From: Amborella trichopoda
Lineage: Eukaryota > Streptophyta > Magnoliopsida > Amborellales > Amborellaceae
DNA length: 64,000 nt
Assembly: GCF_000471905.2 (NCBI RefSeq)
Contig: NW_006499883.1
Coordinates: 1,257,273 to 1,321,272, forward strand
Direction of reading: 5' to 3'
Below the pieces are notes generated by a model, which was not told where the DNA came from, searched no databases, and saw only the letters and a program-made list of their open reading frames with translations. This document shows positions 1-10,329 of this stretch, piece after piece (the stretch's first letter is position 1; the number at the start of each line of letters is the position of its first letter). The translations under genes and the position numbers were made by a program.

Positions 1-244
1 ATCTGTGGCATTTTTTCACCATGTCTAAGATTTTTACACCATGTTTACGATTTTTACTCTTGATGCTATCGTGGGATTTCATCGTGCCTATTTTTATGTT
101 TCTTTTTATTTGGACATATTTTACTCGCAATAGTTGATGATACTATTATGCCCATCATTTAGTATTATTATTATTATTATTCTTTTCTTTAACTCTTTTA
201 CCCATGACACACTTGCAAGTTTTTGTCATGTCTGTCTTTTGGGG
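1..244. other. AT-rich non-coding, no gene seen
   Basis: No open frame of interest and no recognisable element boundary. A short (ATT)n run lies at about 158-182 and a G8 run at 241-248. The sequence may be part of a degenerate LTR, but nothing here proves it. Confidence 0.5.
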
Positions 245-345
245 GGGGCAATTTCAAGGTCATGCTGTCGCGACCATGGGAGGCATGTTTAAGGTTATGC
301 CACAGTAACCGTCAATTTGGTGCATTTTAAGGTTATTCTGCTTAG
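245..345. repeat. Stray copy of the gypsy 3'-UTR motif
   Basis: This stretch matches the end of the 714-bp tandem unit found at about 4103-4190. It has the same order of short phrases: an 'aaggtcatgctg' block, 'gggaggcatgtttaagg', then a block ending in 'ttttaaggt'. It is therefore another piece of the same Tat-like gypsy 3' region, more than 3 kb from the main array. Confidence 0.65.
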
Positions 346-910
346 ATGCTTCGATCTCGTCTTCAGGTCGGGGTGACTTGATGATGTGGCTCTGGGTTCG
401 ATATGGACCCGAGACCTGAGATAGCTCTCTCGTGAATCGTGTCAAGAAGACACAGGCAGGATTCCCAACTGGTGAGAGAAGAATTAAGGTCTGAGGTGGG
501 ACTTACCTCACCTGGGTCCGTGACGTACTCTGGCTAACTCGAGTGGGCGCCCTCTTAGATCACGTTGGAATGCCCCCCGGACTTATGATCGGTTCGAAAT
601 CAACTCCTTTGGCCTATTTGTTCTTTTCCTGCAATCACACACACACATTATAATACAAGACAAGTGGGTCTGAAGACCCACCTTGTCATAAGGTGAGCGC
701 ACACATGCGTGTGTACTAAAAGGAAAACAGAAAATAACATGATCAAGCTCGTATCAATTTGACAACCTTCCGGCGTCTCCTTGACAAAGGACTATCAATT
801 CATATTTTTTCAAATCAGGAGGGAGAGAATAAGAAGGGTTAGATAGAGAAAATTCATTAGAAGGAAGAGAAAGAGAGAGAAGAAGATAGAGAGAGGAAAG
901 TAGGGAGTGA
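346..910. other. Non-coding, unassigned
   Basis: No gene recognised. It contains a (CA)n stretch near 637-648 and a short imperfect hairpin at 659-687. The tail from about 830 onwards is GA-rich and leads into the minisatellite. Confidence 0.5.
659..687. other. Stem-loop, about 13 bp stem
   Basis: The left arm gacaagtgggtct pairs with the right arm agacccaccttgtc, with a one-base bulge and a very short loop. It is not followed by a T-run and lies in no gene, so I give it no function. Confidence 0.45.
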
Positions 911-1290
911 AATACACAGATAACGGCTTGTTGCCGTTTACAAAGAGGAAAGAGAGAGAAAGAACAAAGGCGGTGGCTTATTGCCATCTGTTAAGAGGGA
1001 AGAGAAAGAAAGGATACAGACGACATCTTGCTACCATTTGTTAAGAGGGAAGAAAGAGAAAGAACACAGACAGTGGCTTGCTACCGTCTGGGAAGAGGGA
1101 AGAGAGAGAAAGAACACAGATGATGGCTTGCTACTGTCTGTGAAGAGAGAAGAGAAAGAAAGAACACAGACAGCGGCTTGTTACCGTTCGTGAAGAGGGA
1201 AGAGAGAGAAAGAATATAGACGGTAGCTTGCTGCCATTCGTAAAGAGGGAAGAGAGAGAAAAAACACAGACGACGACTTGCCTGCAGTAT
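911..1290. repeat. 50-bp minisatellite, about 7 units
   Basis: The phrase 'aagaggga' or a close variant recurs at 941, 991, 1041, 1091, 1141, 1191 and 1241, exactly 50 bases apart. Each unit has a GA-rich half and a 'cggcttgctaccgtctg'-like half. Open frames on either strand across it are by-products of low complexity and are not called as genes. Confidence 0.9.
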
Positions 1291-2245
1291 GTGAAACGAG
1301 GGAAAAGAAAGGTACGGAAAGGAGGAGAGAATACAGGGACGGCAACGAGACTCGCCAAAAAAGGGTAGGCCTATGTCACTGCCCCTATGAGAGGAGAGAG
1401 AGAGAGAGAGAAAAGAGAGAGAAAGAAAGGAAAGAAGAGAGGAGAAAGATGAAAGAAGGGAGGAGAGAGAAGAAAGATGAAATAAGGGAGAAGAAAGAAT
1501 AAAGAAGGGAGGAGAAAGAAAAAAGAAGAGAGGAGAAAGAGGAAAGAAGAGAGAAGAAAGAAATGAGAAGAAAGAGAAGAGAACACAGACGATGACTTGG
1601 CTACCATCTGTGACGAGGAGAGAGAGAAAGAACACAGATGGTGGCTTGACCGTCTTCTATGAAAGGAGAGAAAGAAGAAGAGAGAACTCAGGGTTGACAA
1701 CGACGCCCGCCAAAAGGGGTAGGCCCACGTCACTGCCCTTGTGAATGGAGAGAGAGAGATTACAAGAACCCCGATGAAGCTCGCCAAAAAGGGTAGGCCC
1801 ACATCGGTACCCCTGTGTAGAGGGAGAGACAGAGAGAGAACAAAGAAGTGAGAAGGAGAACAGAGACAAGAGAGAGAGAAAGAGAGAGAAAGAGAAGAGA
1901 GATAAAGAGAAGAGACAGAACCGACAGTGGCTTGCAGCCGTCTGTGAAGAGAGAGAAAAGAGAGAATTAACATAGGCGGCGGTTGATGTCGCCGTCTGTA
2001 TCAAAGAGAGAGAAAGAAGAGAGAAAAGAGAGAAGGAAGAGAGAGAAGCGAGAGAAAGAAGAGAGAAGAGAGAGAGAAGAGAAAGAAAGAAGAGAGAGAA
2101 AAGGGAAAAAAGAAGAGAGAGAGGAGAAAGAAGAGGGAGATGAGAGAAGAGAGAAGAGAGAAAAGAAAGAGAGAGAATATATAGAGAAGAGAAGAGAGAA
2201 AGTTACCTATGGGTACCCGTTCAAATTTTCTCTCTCCTCTCTCTC
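1291..2245. repeat. GA-rich tract with degenerate minisatellite units
   Basis: Long purine-rich DNA (GAGA, GAAA) with scattered copies of the 50-bp unit's 'gtggcttg..ccgtctg' half near 1585-1660 and 1917-2005. A second phrase, 'cgccaaaa.gggtaggcc', occurs at about 1350, 1710 and 1780, so a higher-order unit was probably amplified. Long open frames on both strands here encode only Ser/Phe/Leu or Arg/Glu/Lys runs and are rejected as genes. Confidence 0.8.
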
Positions 2246-3480
2246 TCCAAGCCGTGATCCAATGCTCAAGCAAAAAGGAATTTTTTATTCATCCAAAAAG
2301 GGGTGGGTCCTTTACATGTAGATGGTACGTTCTTTATATAGAAGTGGGGACCAAACATGGGTGGATGACTAAAACTTAACCTAATTGATGGAAATTAGGC
2401 ATTAAAAGAATTAAATAAAATCTAAGAAAATGGGGCAAAATGATGATTTTGCCCCTGCACCAACAATCTAAGTAATTCCAAATCAGTCCTTGTAATGGCC
2501 GTTCAATTGTGCGAACTTTCTGTGGCTGATTCGGGGCTTTTTCGGTCACCAATCGGTCGAAAGATTACTGTTTTCTTGATGAGCTCGAAAAGGCGATCAT
2601 TTTGGTGCCAATTTCGAGCCATGGATCTGAGTTTCGAACCATGATCACGATTGGCAAAAACATGAAAAACCATGCAATCTTAACTTTAAGATTCAACCCG
2701 TTTCTCATTTTTTTTTTGCTAATTTCTTGATTGTAGCGTGACGAACAAGTTGCCATGATTGTTCTGCAAAAAGAACGGCTCGATTTGATGCCCGAATGAC
2801 CATTTTCCAAATTAAGAACTTTGGTCGGAGTTAGGATTCCGGTGGGAGCACTGTGATATGGGAGTTTGATCGGGGAGACGTGTGGCTAGAATTTCCCTAC
2901 AAATTTTGGGTTTTTCCGGTGAAATTCTCTTTCCGATTTCTCCCGGCTCGCGCCATGTCATGGTGCGTGCTACAAATCAAACTGACTGGGCCGACGAGAC
3001 GGACGTGCTCCCAAAATTTGGGTTTGATCTGACTCGGGATGAAGAAGATATGGTTTTGTGAAGCTTGCCCCGAAGTTGGTGATGCACAGTTTCCATTAAT
3101 GGAAATTGGTTGGCCGAGGGCGCGCCATAATAGTGTATGACCTACCCATTTTGGGTAATGTGACAATAACTTGCTCAAAAAATGTCCAAACGCGCCGAAA
3201 ATTGGTACCCAGGGGTTTTTGACTGTTATGAATCTGATGGCGATGGTATGTAGACCATTTGAAGCTCTGATAATAATGTTGTAGTTCAAAGCCCATTTTC
3301 AGCATGATAGAGGCAAGATTTCCCAAAACTGTTTTGACGTCTGCACTGCCTAAAACCCGTTGGATTGCGACGAGACTTAGTAAGTATTCTTAAGAAACCC
3401 TTAAACACGTTCTTGCATGTTCTCGGGCCATTCTGAGACCTCAAACAAGTGATGGAAAATGACCTCAAACACATTCACCA
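2246..3480. other. Non-coding, possible LTR-like DNA
   Basis: No gene or domain recognised on either strand. The 'ggggcaaaatgatgattttgcccc' area near 2432-2455 is an imperfect palindrome. Its position, on the 3' side of a minus-strand gypsy element, would suit an LTR, but I found no matching second LTR in the window. Confidence 0.4.
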
Positions 3481-5533
3481 AGACCCAAATGGAGGAAAGT
3501 TTAGAGTCGTGCCTTCGAGACCGTAAGGTTGGTTTGTTTTAAGGTCATCCACCATAACCTAGTGAAGGCAAGTTTAGAGTCATGCCTTCGAGACCGTGAG
3601 TCATGCGGTTTAACGTTATGCCACCAAGACGTGTGCTATGTAGTTTAAGGTCGTGCAACATGGACTATTGCCACGTAGTTTAAGGTCGTGCGGCTTGGAC
3701 CCTCGCCACGCAATTTAAGGTCATGCAGCTTGGACCTTGGTCTATAAATAATACTTTTCAAGTATGTCCCATTAATTGGGGGGCCTAGCTTCTTCACCTT
3801 CAGCATTAACATATACATAGGCTCTATTAGGAAAAACTTTCTTCACCACAAGTGGTCCTTCTAATTTTGGTTCAAAATTCCCCTTTGTTCAAACGTGTAT
3901 AATGATTGGTCTTCTTACTGCCAAAACCAATTCTCCTTTAACAAATGACCGTATTTGGATTGATTTATCAAAGGCTTGCTGCATACGATTTTTGTGAATT
4001 TCAAGGCATTGTTGTGCCTGCAATCTCTTTTCATCGAGTGCACCTAGCTCTTTACAATGAATAGCACCTTGTTTTTTGTCCGTCATCCCATAGTGGAGAG
4101 CTATTTTAAGGTCATGCTGTCGTAACAATGGGAGGCATGTTTAAGGTCATGCTGCCGTAACCATTGATTTTGTGTATTTTAATGTCATTCACCAAGACCC
4201 AAATCGAGGAAAGTTTAGAGTCGTGCCTTCGAGACCATAAGGTTGGTATGTTTTAAGGTCATCCACCAAGACCTAGTGAAGGCAAGTTTAGAGTCGTTCC
4301 TTCGACACCATGTGTGATGCAGTTTAACGTTATGCCACCTGGACGTACACTATGTAGTTTAAGGTCGTGCAGCTTGTACCATTTCCACGTAGTTTAAGGT
4401 CGTGAGACTTGGACCCTCGCCACACAGTTTAAGGTCGTGCAACTTGGACCTTGGTCTATGAATAATACTTTTTCAACTATATCTCATTAATTGGGGGGCA
4501 TAGCTTCTTCACCTTTAACATTAACCAATACATAAGCTCCATTAGGAAAAGCTTTCTTCTCCATGAATGGTCCTTCTCATTTTGGTTAAAACTTCCCCTT
4601 TGTGCGAACGTGCGTAATGATTGGTATTCTTACTGCCAAAACTAATTCTCTTTTAACAGATGACCATATTCAAATTAATTTGTCAAAAGCTTGTTGCATA
4701 CGGTTTTGTGAATTTCAAGGCATTATTGTGCCTGCAGTCTCTTTTCATCGAGTGCATCCAGCTCTTGACAACGAATACCAGCTTGTTCTTTGTCCGTCAT
4801 CCCATAGTGGAGAGCTATTTTAAGGTTATGCTGCCGTAACCATGGGAGGCATGTTTAAGGTCATGCCGCCGTAACCATTGATTTGGTGTATTTTAAGGTC
4901 ATTGATCAAGACCCAAATCGAGGAAAGTTTAGAGTCATTCCTTCGAGATCGTAAGGTTGGTGTGTTTTAAGGTCATCCATCAAGACCTAGTGAAGGCAAG
5001 TTTAGAGTCGTGCCTTCGATACAGTGTGTGATGCAGTTTAATGTCAAGCCACCAGAGCATGTGCTATGTAGTTTAAGGTCGTGCAGCTTGGACCATTGCC
5101 ACAGTTTAAGGTCGTGTGGCTTGGAGCCTCACCATGCAGTTTAAGGTCGTGCATCTTGGACCCTGGTCTATGGATAGTACTTTTTCAAGTATATCCCAAT
5201 AATTGGGGGCATAGTTTCTTCACCTTTAGCATTAACCAATACATAAGCTCCATTAGGAAAAGCTTTCTTCACCAAGAATGGTCCTTATCATTTTGGTTCA
5301 AGCTTCCCCTTTGTTCGAACGTTTGTAATGATTGGTCTTCTTATTGCCATAGAAAATTCTCCTTTAACAAATGACCGTATTCGGATTGATTTATCAAAGG
5401 CTTGCTGCATATGGTTTCTGTGAATTTCAAGGCATTGTTGTACCTGTAATCTCTTTTCATCGAGTGCATCCAACTCTTTACAACGAATAACAACTTGTTC
5501 TTTGTCCGTCATCCCATAGTGAAGAGGTATTTT
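3481..5533 (-). repeat. 714-bp tandem array with integrase C-terminus and 3' UTR
   Basis: The phrase 'agacccaaat' occurs at 3481, 4195 and 4909, giving two steps of exactly 714 bp. There are two full units and a third of about 625 bp. On the minus strand each unit encodes the C-terminal part of a gypsy integrase (residues like LDALDEKRLQ, then RRPII and KGKLEPK) followed by about 340 bp of non-coding DNA full of 'tttaaggtcgtgc' repeats. In the third unit the frame runs straight on into the integrase core at higher coordinates, so that copy is the original and the other two are duplicates. The reading frames carry stops; for example, the usual Trp after EPK is a stop in at least one copy. Confidence 0.9.
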
Positions 5534-6463
5534 GAGTGCGGGCAACACAATTTCCTAAGGCAACATAGCCTCAGCCCCATATACCAAAGATTAGGGTATC
5601 GAATGGGTTTGACCTCGAGCTGTAATACGATGGGCCCATAGGACTGTAGGAAGTCTTTCATGGTAATCCCTCTTGGTGTTAGAAATAGACTTTGTTAAGG
5701 TATTACAAAGGGTCTTATTAAAAGCTTCAGCCAGACCATTAACTCTTGGATGGTACATGGTCTAATACTTCCATTTAAACGCGAATTGATTAACCAGATG
5801 GTCAATGGGATGGCTTTGAAACTGATGGCCATTATTTGAAGTGATCCAGTTAGGCACACCAAATCTATATATGATATGTTGGTGCACAAAGTCAGCCACT
5901 ATAAGTCTTGGAACTTTCTGAAGAGGGATAACTTCAGCCCAGTTGGAGAAGCAGTCTGTGGCAACAAGTATAAAGACAAGCCCCAAGGAAGATGGTGGAT
6001 TGATAAGACCTATAATATAAATACCCCAATGACCGAAAGGCCATGATGCCACTGTCGAGTGAAGAGGTTCGGGAGTTTGATGAATGAAGCTCAAATGAAG
6101 ATGACACACCAGATAGTTTATTGCAAATATAAGTGAATCAACACTCATACTAGGCCAGTAATAGCCTATCCAGATGATTCTGTTGTACAGTTGAGGGCCA
6201 GACTAATGCATCCCACAAACTCCAGCATCAACTTCCTTGAGTACATGACTTACATCTTTCTGATCAATACACCTAAGCAGCATATCATTGTAAGAGATTC
6301 GGAACAAGATATCGTCACGAAACATATATCTTGTGGCTGACCTTCTAATAATGTTACATTCAATAGGGTTTTCAGGAAGCCGGTTATGTTGTAAATAGTC
6401 CTTTATAGGAGTGCACCAGTCTGTTATGATTGGACGAGGGTATGTCAGAAGTAAGTATGACAA
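5288..6463 (-). pseudogene. Ty3/gypsy (Tat/Athila-type) integrase remnant
   Basis: The minus strand encodes, in order, a region just before the integrase (6463-6203), an integrase core (about 6148-5762) and an integrase C-terminal region (5548-5288). Core signatures visible are FGHWGIYIIG, the phrase ILVATDCFSNWAEVIPL and the Asn-Gly-His pair after WITSNNG. The C-terminal region has the RRPII..KGKLEPK signature, which in plants is typical of the non-chromovirus Tat/Athila branch, and no chromodomain follows. At least one stop or frameshift separates the pieces, so it is inactive. Gag, protease, RT and RNase H are missing. The element is cut off at about 6445 by plus-strand copia sequence. Confidence 0.85.
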
Positions 6464-7430
6464 TTGTGTCTATTTTAAGAGATTTATTGATGGTTCGTTA
6501 TCTATTTATTGCTCTATGTAGAATTCTTCAAAAATCAGTAAATTGAAGGCTCAACTTTCTAGAGAATTTATGGTGAAAAATTTAGGTTCAACAAAGAAAA
6601 TTTTGGGCATGGACATACGTAGAGATCAAAAGTTTGGTAAATTGTGACTATCTCAGAAGGAGTACATTGAGAAGGTCCTCATTCGATTCGAGATGAAAAA
6701 TTCAAAGCCCGTGGGTATCTTACTGTACATTTTCATATTGTCAGCAACATTATTTCTACGTTTAGAGGTTTTAAAGGAATACATGTCACATGTTCCCTAT
6801 GCGAGTGCAATTATAGATATTTCTTATGTCGTTAGTGTCGTTATCAAGTATATGGCTAATTCAAGAAATGAGCATTGACATGCAGTAAAATGGATTCCAT
6901 GTTACCTAAGGGGTATATCAGATGTGGGTTTGATATTTGATAAAGATAACAAGTTTGGTGATAAGGTTATTGGTTATATTGATGTTGACTTTGCAGGTGA
7001 TTTGGACTGTATGAGATCTCCTACAGGTTATATATTTACACTTGCAGGAGCTCTGATCAGTTGGAGGTCGATGTTACAAACCGTGGTTGCCCTGTCTACG
7101 ACTGAAGCATACTACATGACAGTCACCGAGGTAGTGCAAGAAGTCATTTGGCTCAGAGGGCTTTTAAGTGATTTGGGCTTACAACAAGATGTGACTATTA
7201 TTTATCGTGATAGTCAAAATGTAATACATTTGGCAAAGAACAAGGTATATCATGCAATGACGAAGCATATGGATGTCAGGAACCATTTTATCAGTGAGAT
7301 AATAGCGGCATGTGATATCTTTTTTCTGAAGATTGAAACTAAGAAGAATATTGCAGATATGTTGATAAAGCCAGATCTATTACAGAAGTTCAAGCTACGC
7401 TTAGACTTGACTAATGTGTTGCCAAGTTGA
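6440..7430 (+). pseudogene. Tork/Tnt1-like copia RT C-terminus and RNase H
   Basis: From about 6447 the plus strand reads SKYDNCVYFKRFIDGS, the thumb side of a copia reverse transcriptase, then REFMVKNLG, LGMDIRRD and SQKEYIEKVL. Stops at about 6520 and 6643 break it. A second piece (6693-6878) carries the SHVPYASAI block. RNase H follows as an open frame of 168 residues (6924-7430) with VDFAGD, ISWRSMLQ, LSTTEAYYM, the RDSQN block and TKHMDVRNHFI. The usual EAEY motif reads EAYY, which may remove an active-site acid. The wording of these blocks matches the Tnt1-94/Tork lineage. Gag, protease, integrase and the RT front half are absent. Confidence 0.9.
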
Positions 7431-7433
7431 GTG

Positions 7434-7575
7434 TATGTGGGGGCATGTGTGGAGAAGACGTTCGATGAAAATCTCTTTTGGAATTCAAGCCAAGGTGGAG
7501 ATTTGTTGATAATTATTGTCATGAATTCCAAATATTAAGGGATACATCTCCTTTAATTTAGGTTTCCTATTTTTA
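7434..7575 (+). mobile_element. Copia polypurine tract and LTR start
   Basis: The RNase H stop is followed by gtatgtgggggca, a G-rich polypurine tract, and then TGTGTGGAGAAGAC, the usual beginning of Tork-type LTRs. Homology with the inverted copy at 8040-8190 shows that the LTR runs to at least 7575. Its 3' end is not clear. Confidence 0.75.
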
Positions 7576-8039
7576 TACGAAGATGCTACACTACACATCA
7601 AAACACTCGCGACTATGGCAGAGGTTGCTCGTTGCCTACACTGCCTTCACTGAAAGAAGAATCGCCCTAGCCGACTGATCCCGTTGATCATATAACTGGG
7701 AGGGAATGTGCTCATAACTACTAGAGCTCAGTCTACTGAATTGAGTTTCCAAAGGCTTTGCTCACTACAACGTATCACGACTAGGAAAGACTTTCCAAAG
7801 GTAACCGAGCTTTGCTTTATCAATGTGTTGTAGATTGACAAAGGCAGAGGTTGCTTTGGAAACGTGCTAATGTTTCCAAAGGTATTATGTATGATCTTAT
7901 TTTATGGATAAATAGTACTCAGATTAGGATGGAGATAAAGTTAAATTTTCATAAAGTTAGGAAAAGTGAGAGAGCCTCACACACCACTTTTGAGGGGCTT
8001 TATTTTCTCTATATAATGAGTTATTTTATAGAGAGAAAG
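7576..8039. other. Spacer between inverted copia 3' ends
   Basis: No gene seen. Two related phrases, 'ggcagaggttgct' near 7600 and 7843, and 'tttccaaaggt', occur more than once, which suggests small local duplications. The right part (from about 7985) reads as an inverted copia LTR with a TATA-like 'tataatgagttattttata'. Confidence 0.45.
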
Positions 8040-8240
8040 TGCCAGAAAAATATAGGGAAACTTAAATTAAAAGAGACTAATCCCTTAATATTTGGGATAC
8101 ATGACAGTAATTATCAACAAGTCTCCACCTTGGCTTGAATTCTAAAAGAGATTCTCATCATCGGTCTTCTCCACGTGCACCCCCACAAGTGCTCACCATA
8201 GCAATATATTAATTAAGTCCAAGCATAGCTTGAACAACAA
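8040..8240 (-). mobile_element. Inverted copia 3' end (RNase H tail, PPT, LTR)
   Basis: Read on the minus strand from 8238 downwards, this gives the last codons of copia RNase H (gttcaagctatgcttggac), a G-rich polypurine tract (ttgtgggggtgca) and the LTR start with 'cgtggagaagacc'. It mirrors 7372-7575 on the plus strand. Together they form an inverted repeat with arms of roughly 200 bp and a spacer of about 465 bp. Confidence 0.8.
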
Positions 8241-9120
8241 GTGGTATCAGAGCCTGGTTTGAGATTTTTAGTGAGGCGGTAAAGTTTTGGATGCAAATTC
8301 GAGGTGGAAAAATTTGATGGCAGGCACTATTTTTCAACAAGAATGATGAATAAATTTATTTGACAAAAGATGATGAATTCCTAAAGCTATCCAAAAAAAA
8401 AATTGCCATGGTGAGCAGATGATTTTGATGTCAAGGTGGAGATAGTTGGAATTGGTGCTATCAAAATTCTCTCCCATAAGGAAATCCCATATTATGTGTG
8501 TTTAAGATTGATATAAGTTTTTTAAAGGAAATATAAATCCACCAAAAATATTAGGACTCTTCGACATATCTCTTGATTATTAAGATATGTAATATGTATA
8601 GAAAATTTCCTATTTAATATGGATTTCTAATCTTATATATATGGAATGAAAGAACAGAGAATTTGTGTGCCTTATTTGGGTTACCATATGGGAATGGTAG
8701 TAGCTTATTCGAGGGAGAGATGGCCTTCTGTGAATGAGATGCAATGTCTCCCTTAGAGAGAAGAGAGCTTCATATAGAGAGAAACATTGCGATGGCACCT
8801 CTTGTAGACTCCTAAAGATTGAGAGGTTGTTTCTTGTGAAGAAGCAGTTCCCATTGAGATTTTGGGTGGTTTTCCCTTTTGGTTAGAAAGAAAGTCCGTT
8901 CTAGTTGCTCTCACGTCTCTATTTAGTGTTGTCGGTAATGGTTGCCAGAAGTAAAGAAAAAAGAGAATGATACGTCGTATTGGTGGGGAGAGAGTGGTTT
9001 CAACGTGGTTTGATTGACTCGGTTTTTGTCGAGGTTAGAAATGTAACTCTATGTTCCAAAATCTCATAGAAGACATATACTATACCGTGAGTCCCGTTCA
9101 CCGTATAATATTTTAACGTC
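8240..9120 (+). mobile_element. TRIM-like copia derivative, 5' LTR missing
   Basis: A primer-binding site TGGTATCAGAGC (8242-8253) starts a short internal region of about 204 bp with a relic Gag start (EVEKFDG-like). It ends in a purine-rich stretch just before an LTR that begins at 8444. The LTR matches those of the complete element at 28754-30669 over most of its length, including the 'accatatgggaat' and 'agagagcttc' blocks. The LTR's first base appears mutated (agttgg for tgttgg). Homology fades near 9120. In place of a 5' LTR there is the inverted copia 3' end. Confidence 0.8.
8242..8253 (+). promoter_or_regulatory. Primer-binding site, initiator tRNA-Met type
   Basis: TGGTATCAGAGC is the standard plant copia/gypsy primer-binding sequence complementary to the 3' end of initiator methionine tRNA. 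It belongs to the TRIM-like element that starts here. Confidence 0.85.
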
Positions 9121-10329
9121 CCACCCTCCATTACCACCATTAACATGTTAAAAAAAAAGAAAAAAAACAAATTTATACCGTGAGAATGATGTACTTCTTA
9201 CCTGTATATTTCCTTTTCCACTATTCAATACAATGGATACGCATCGGCTCAATTCGCTCCTCCCAAGTTGAGCACGAAAAAAAAGAAAAGAACAAAAAAA
9301 AAAAAAAAAAAATTACCCCTTTCCATTTCATAGAAATATTTCTTTCTTTAACCGCATCAAAATTATTTTGTTTGATTGTGATGATATAAAATATCTATCT
9401 CTTAACTACAACTTCATATCTCTTTCTTGAATGGTCTCGTTATATTTGTTTGATTGTGATGGAAAGAGATGTACATCTTACGCACTACATGGAGATGGTA
9501 CAAGATGAGGTAAAATAAGGAATCCTAATTGCTTCTTTCCCTTTCTTTTACTTGTGAAGCTTGAAGGAGGCCTAACGATAAAGAGATGAGCACGTTGTCC
9601 TTGTATGCTCCTGCTCCCAAAGTGTGGTTTGTCACAACTCTGACTGAGGTGGGATCCGATTTTCATTATTTTCCACTTTAGCTCTCTTCTCACTTTATCA
9701 GTTTGTCGTCTAGGTTGAATTTTCTTTTTATGAAGGACCACTTTGCCACTTTTCTAGTCTTAATAAAGGTTAAAGTGTTGTATGAGAGTCAGTTTCATGA
9801 GGAATAGACTAGCTTATTTGAAATTAATAATTTTCTCTACACTTTGCATGAAACGATTTGTTCATTGTTAGGTACATACCTTGTATTACATATAATCTTA
9901 TTTATTTCTGTAAATTTTCAGTGATTTTTTGCTATTTTAGTTATTTTGACTAAAAAAATATGATTTTCAACTAATTACTTTAAATAAAGTAAAAAACTTT
10001 TTCAAAAGGATAAACTTGTATATAAAACGGCTAACAAGTTTATCTAAGAGCATTTTATGGTAGACATTTCACACTAGCAAACAACAAATCATTCATTATC
10101 AAGATTATAAGTTATCACATAATGTGCATTAGTGCGCCTTTTGACATCTTACATTGCCCCACATCTTCCAACTTTATAAAAAGTCATCATGGGGGCGGCC
10201 TTGGGCATGCCATGGTCTTCCTTTAAATATGGTTAACGTAGTTTCACAAGTTGGTTTTCAATATTTCTCAATTAGGCCAACTTTAGAAATAAATTTTTAG
10301 TTATTTTTGTATAAATACATGTGAGTGTG
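9121..10329. other. AT-rich intergenic, no gene seen
   Basis: Contains A-rich runs at about 9150-9172 and 9280-9312. A minus-strand frame at 9478-9741 (87 codons) matches nothing I recognise, has no supporting neighbour, and I do not call it. Confidence 0.5.

Noticed and set aside
659-687. Transcription terminator hairpin
   Set aside because: No T-run after it, no gene before it, and the setting is a plant nuclear genome.
911-1290. CRISPR-like array (regular spacing of a repeated unit)
   Set aside because: Repeats are contiguous with no unique spacers of fixed length, the units vary, and the DNA is eukaryotic.
1081-1973. Long minus-strand open frames of up to 200 codons
   Set aside because: They translate to Ser/Leu/Phe runs from a GA-rich minisatellite, overlap one another in several frames, and show no domain. 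Low complexity explains them.
1983-2321. Plus-strand Arg/Glu/Lys-rich frame of 112 codons
   Set aside because: Pure (GA)n-type translation, with no conserved residue pattern beyond the repeat.
2565-3474. Several overlapping minus-strand frames of 62-130 codons
   Set aside because: No recognisable domain, no neighbour support, and frames compete with each other; most likely chance frames in non-coding or LTR-like DNA.
4602-5374. Plus-strand frames in the 714-bp array
   Set aside because: They are antisense shadows of the minus-strand integrase C-terminus.
6924-7430. Intact functional RNase H gene
   Set aside because: It is the tail of a broken copia polyprotein without its RT front half, and one conserved acidic position is changed.
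7446-8240. A single ~790-bp LTR paired with the one at 8444
   Set aside because: 7446 begins TGTGTGGAGAAG while 8444 begins agttggaattgg; the two do not match, and 8040-8240 is an inverted copia 3' end.
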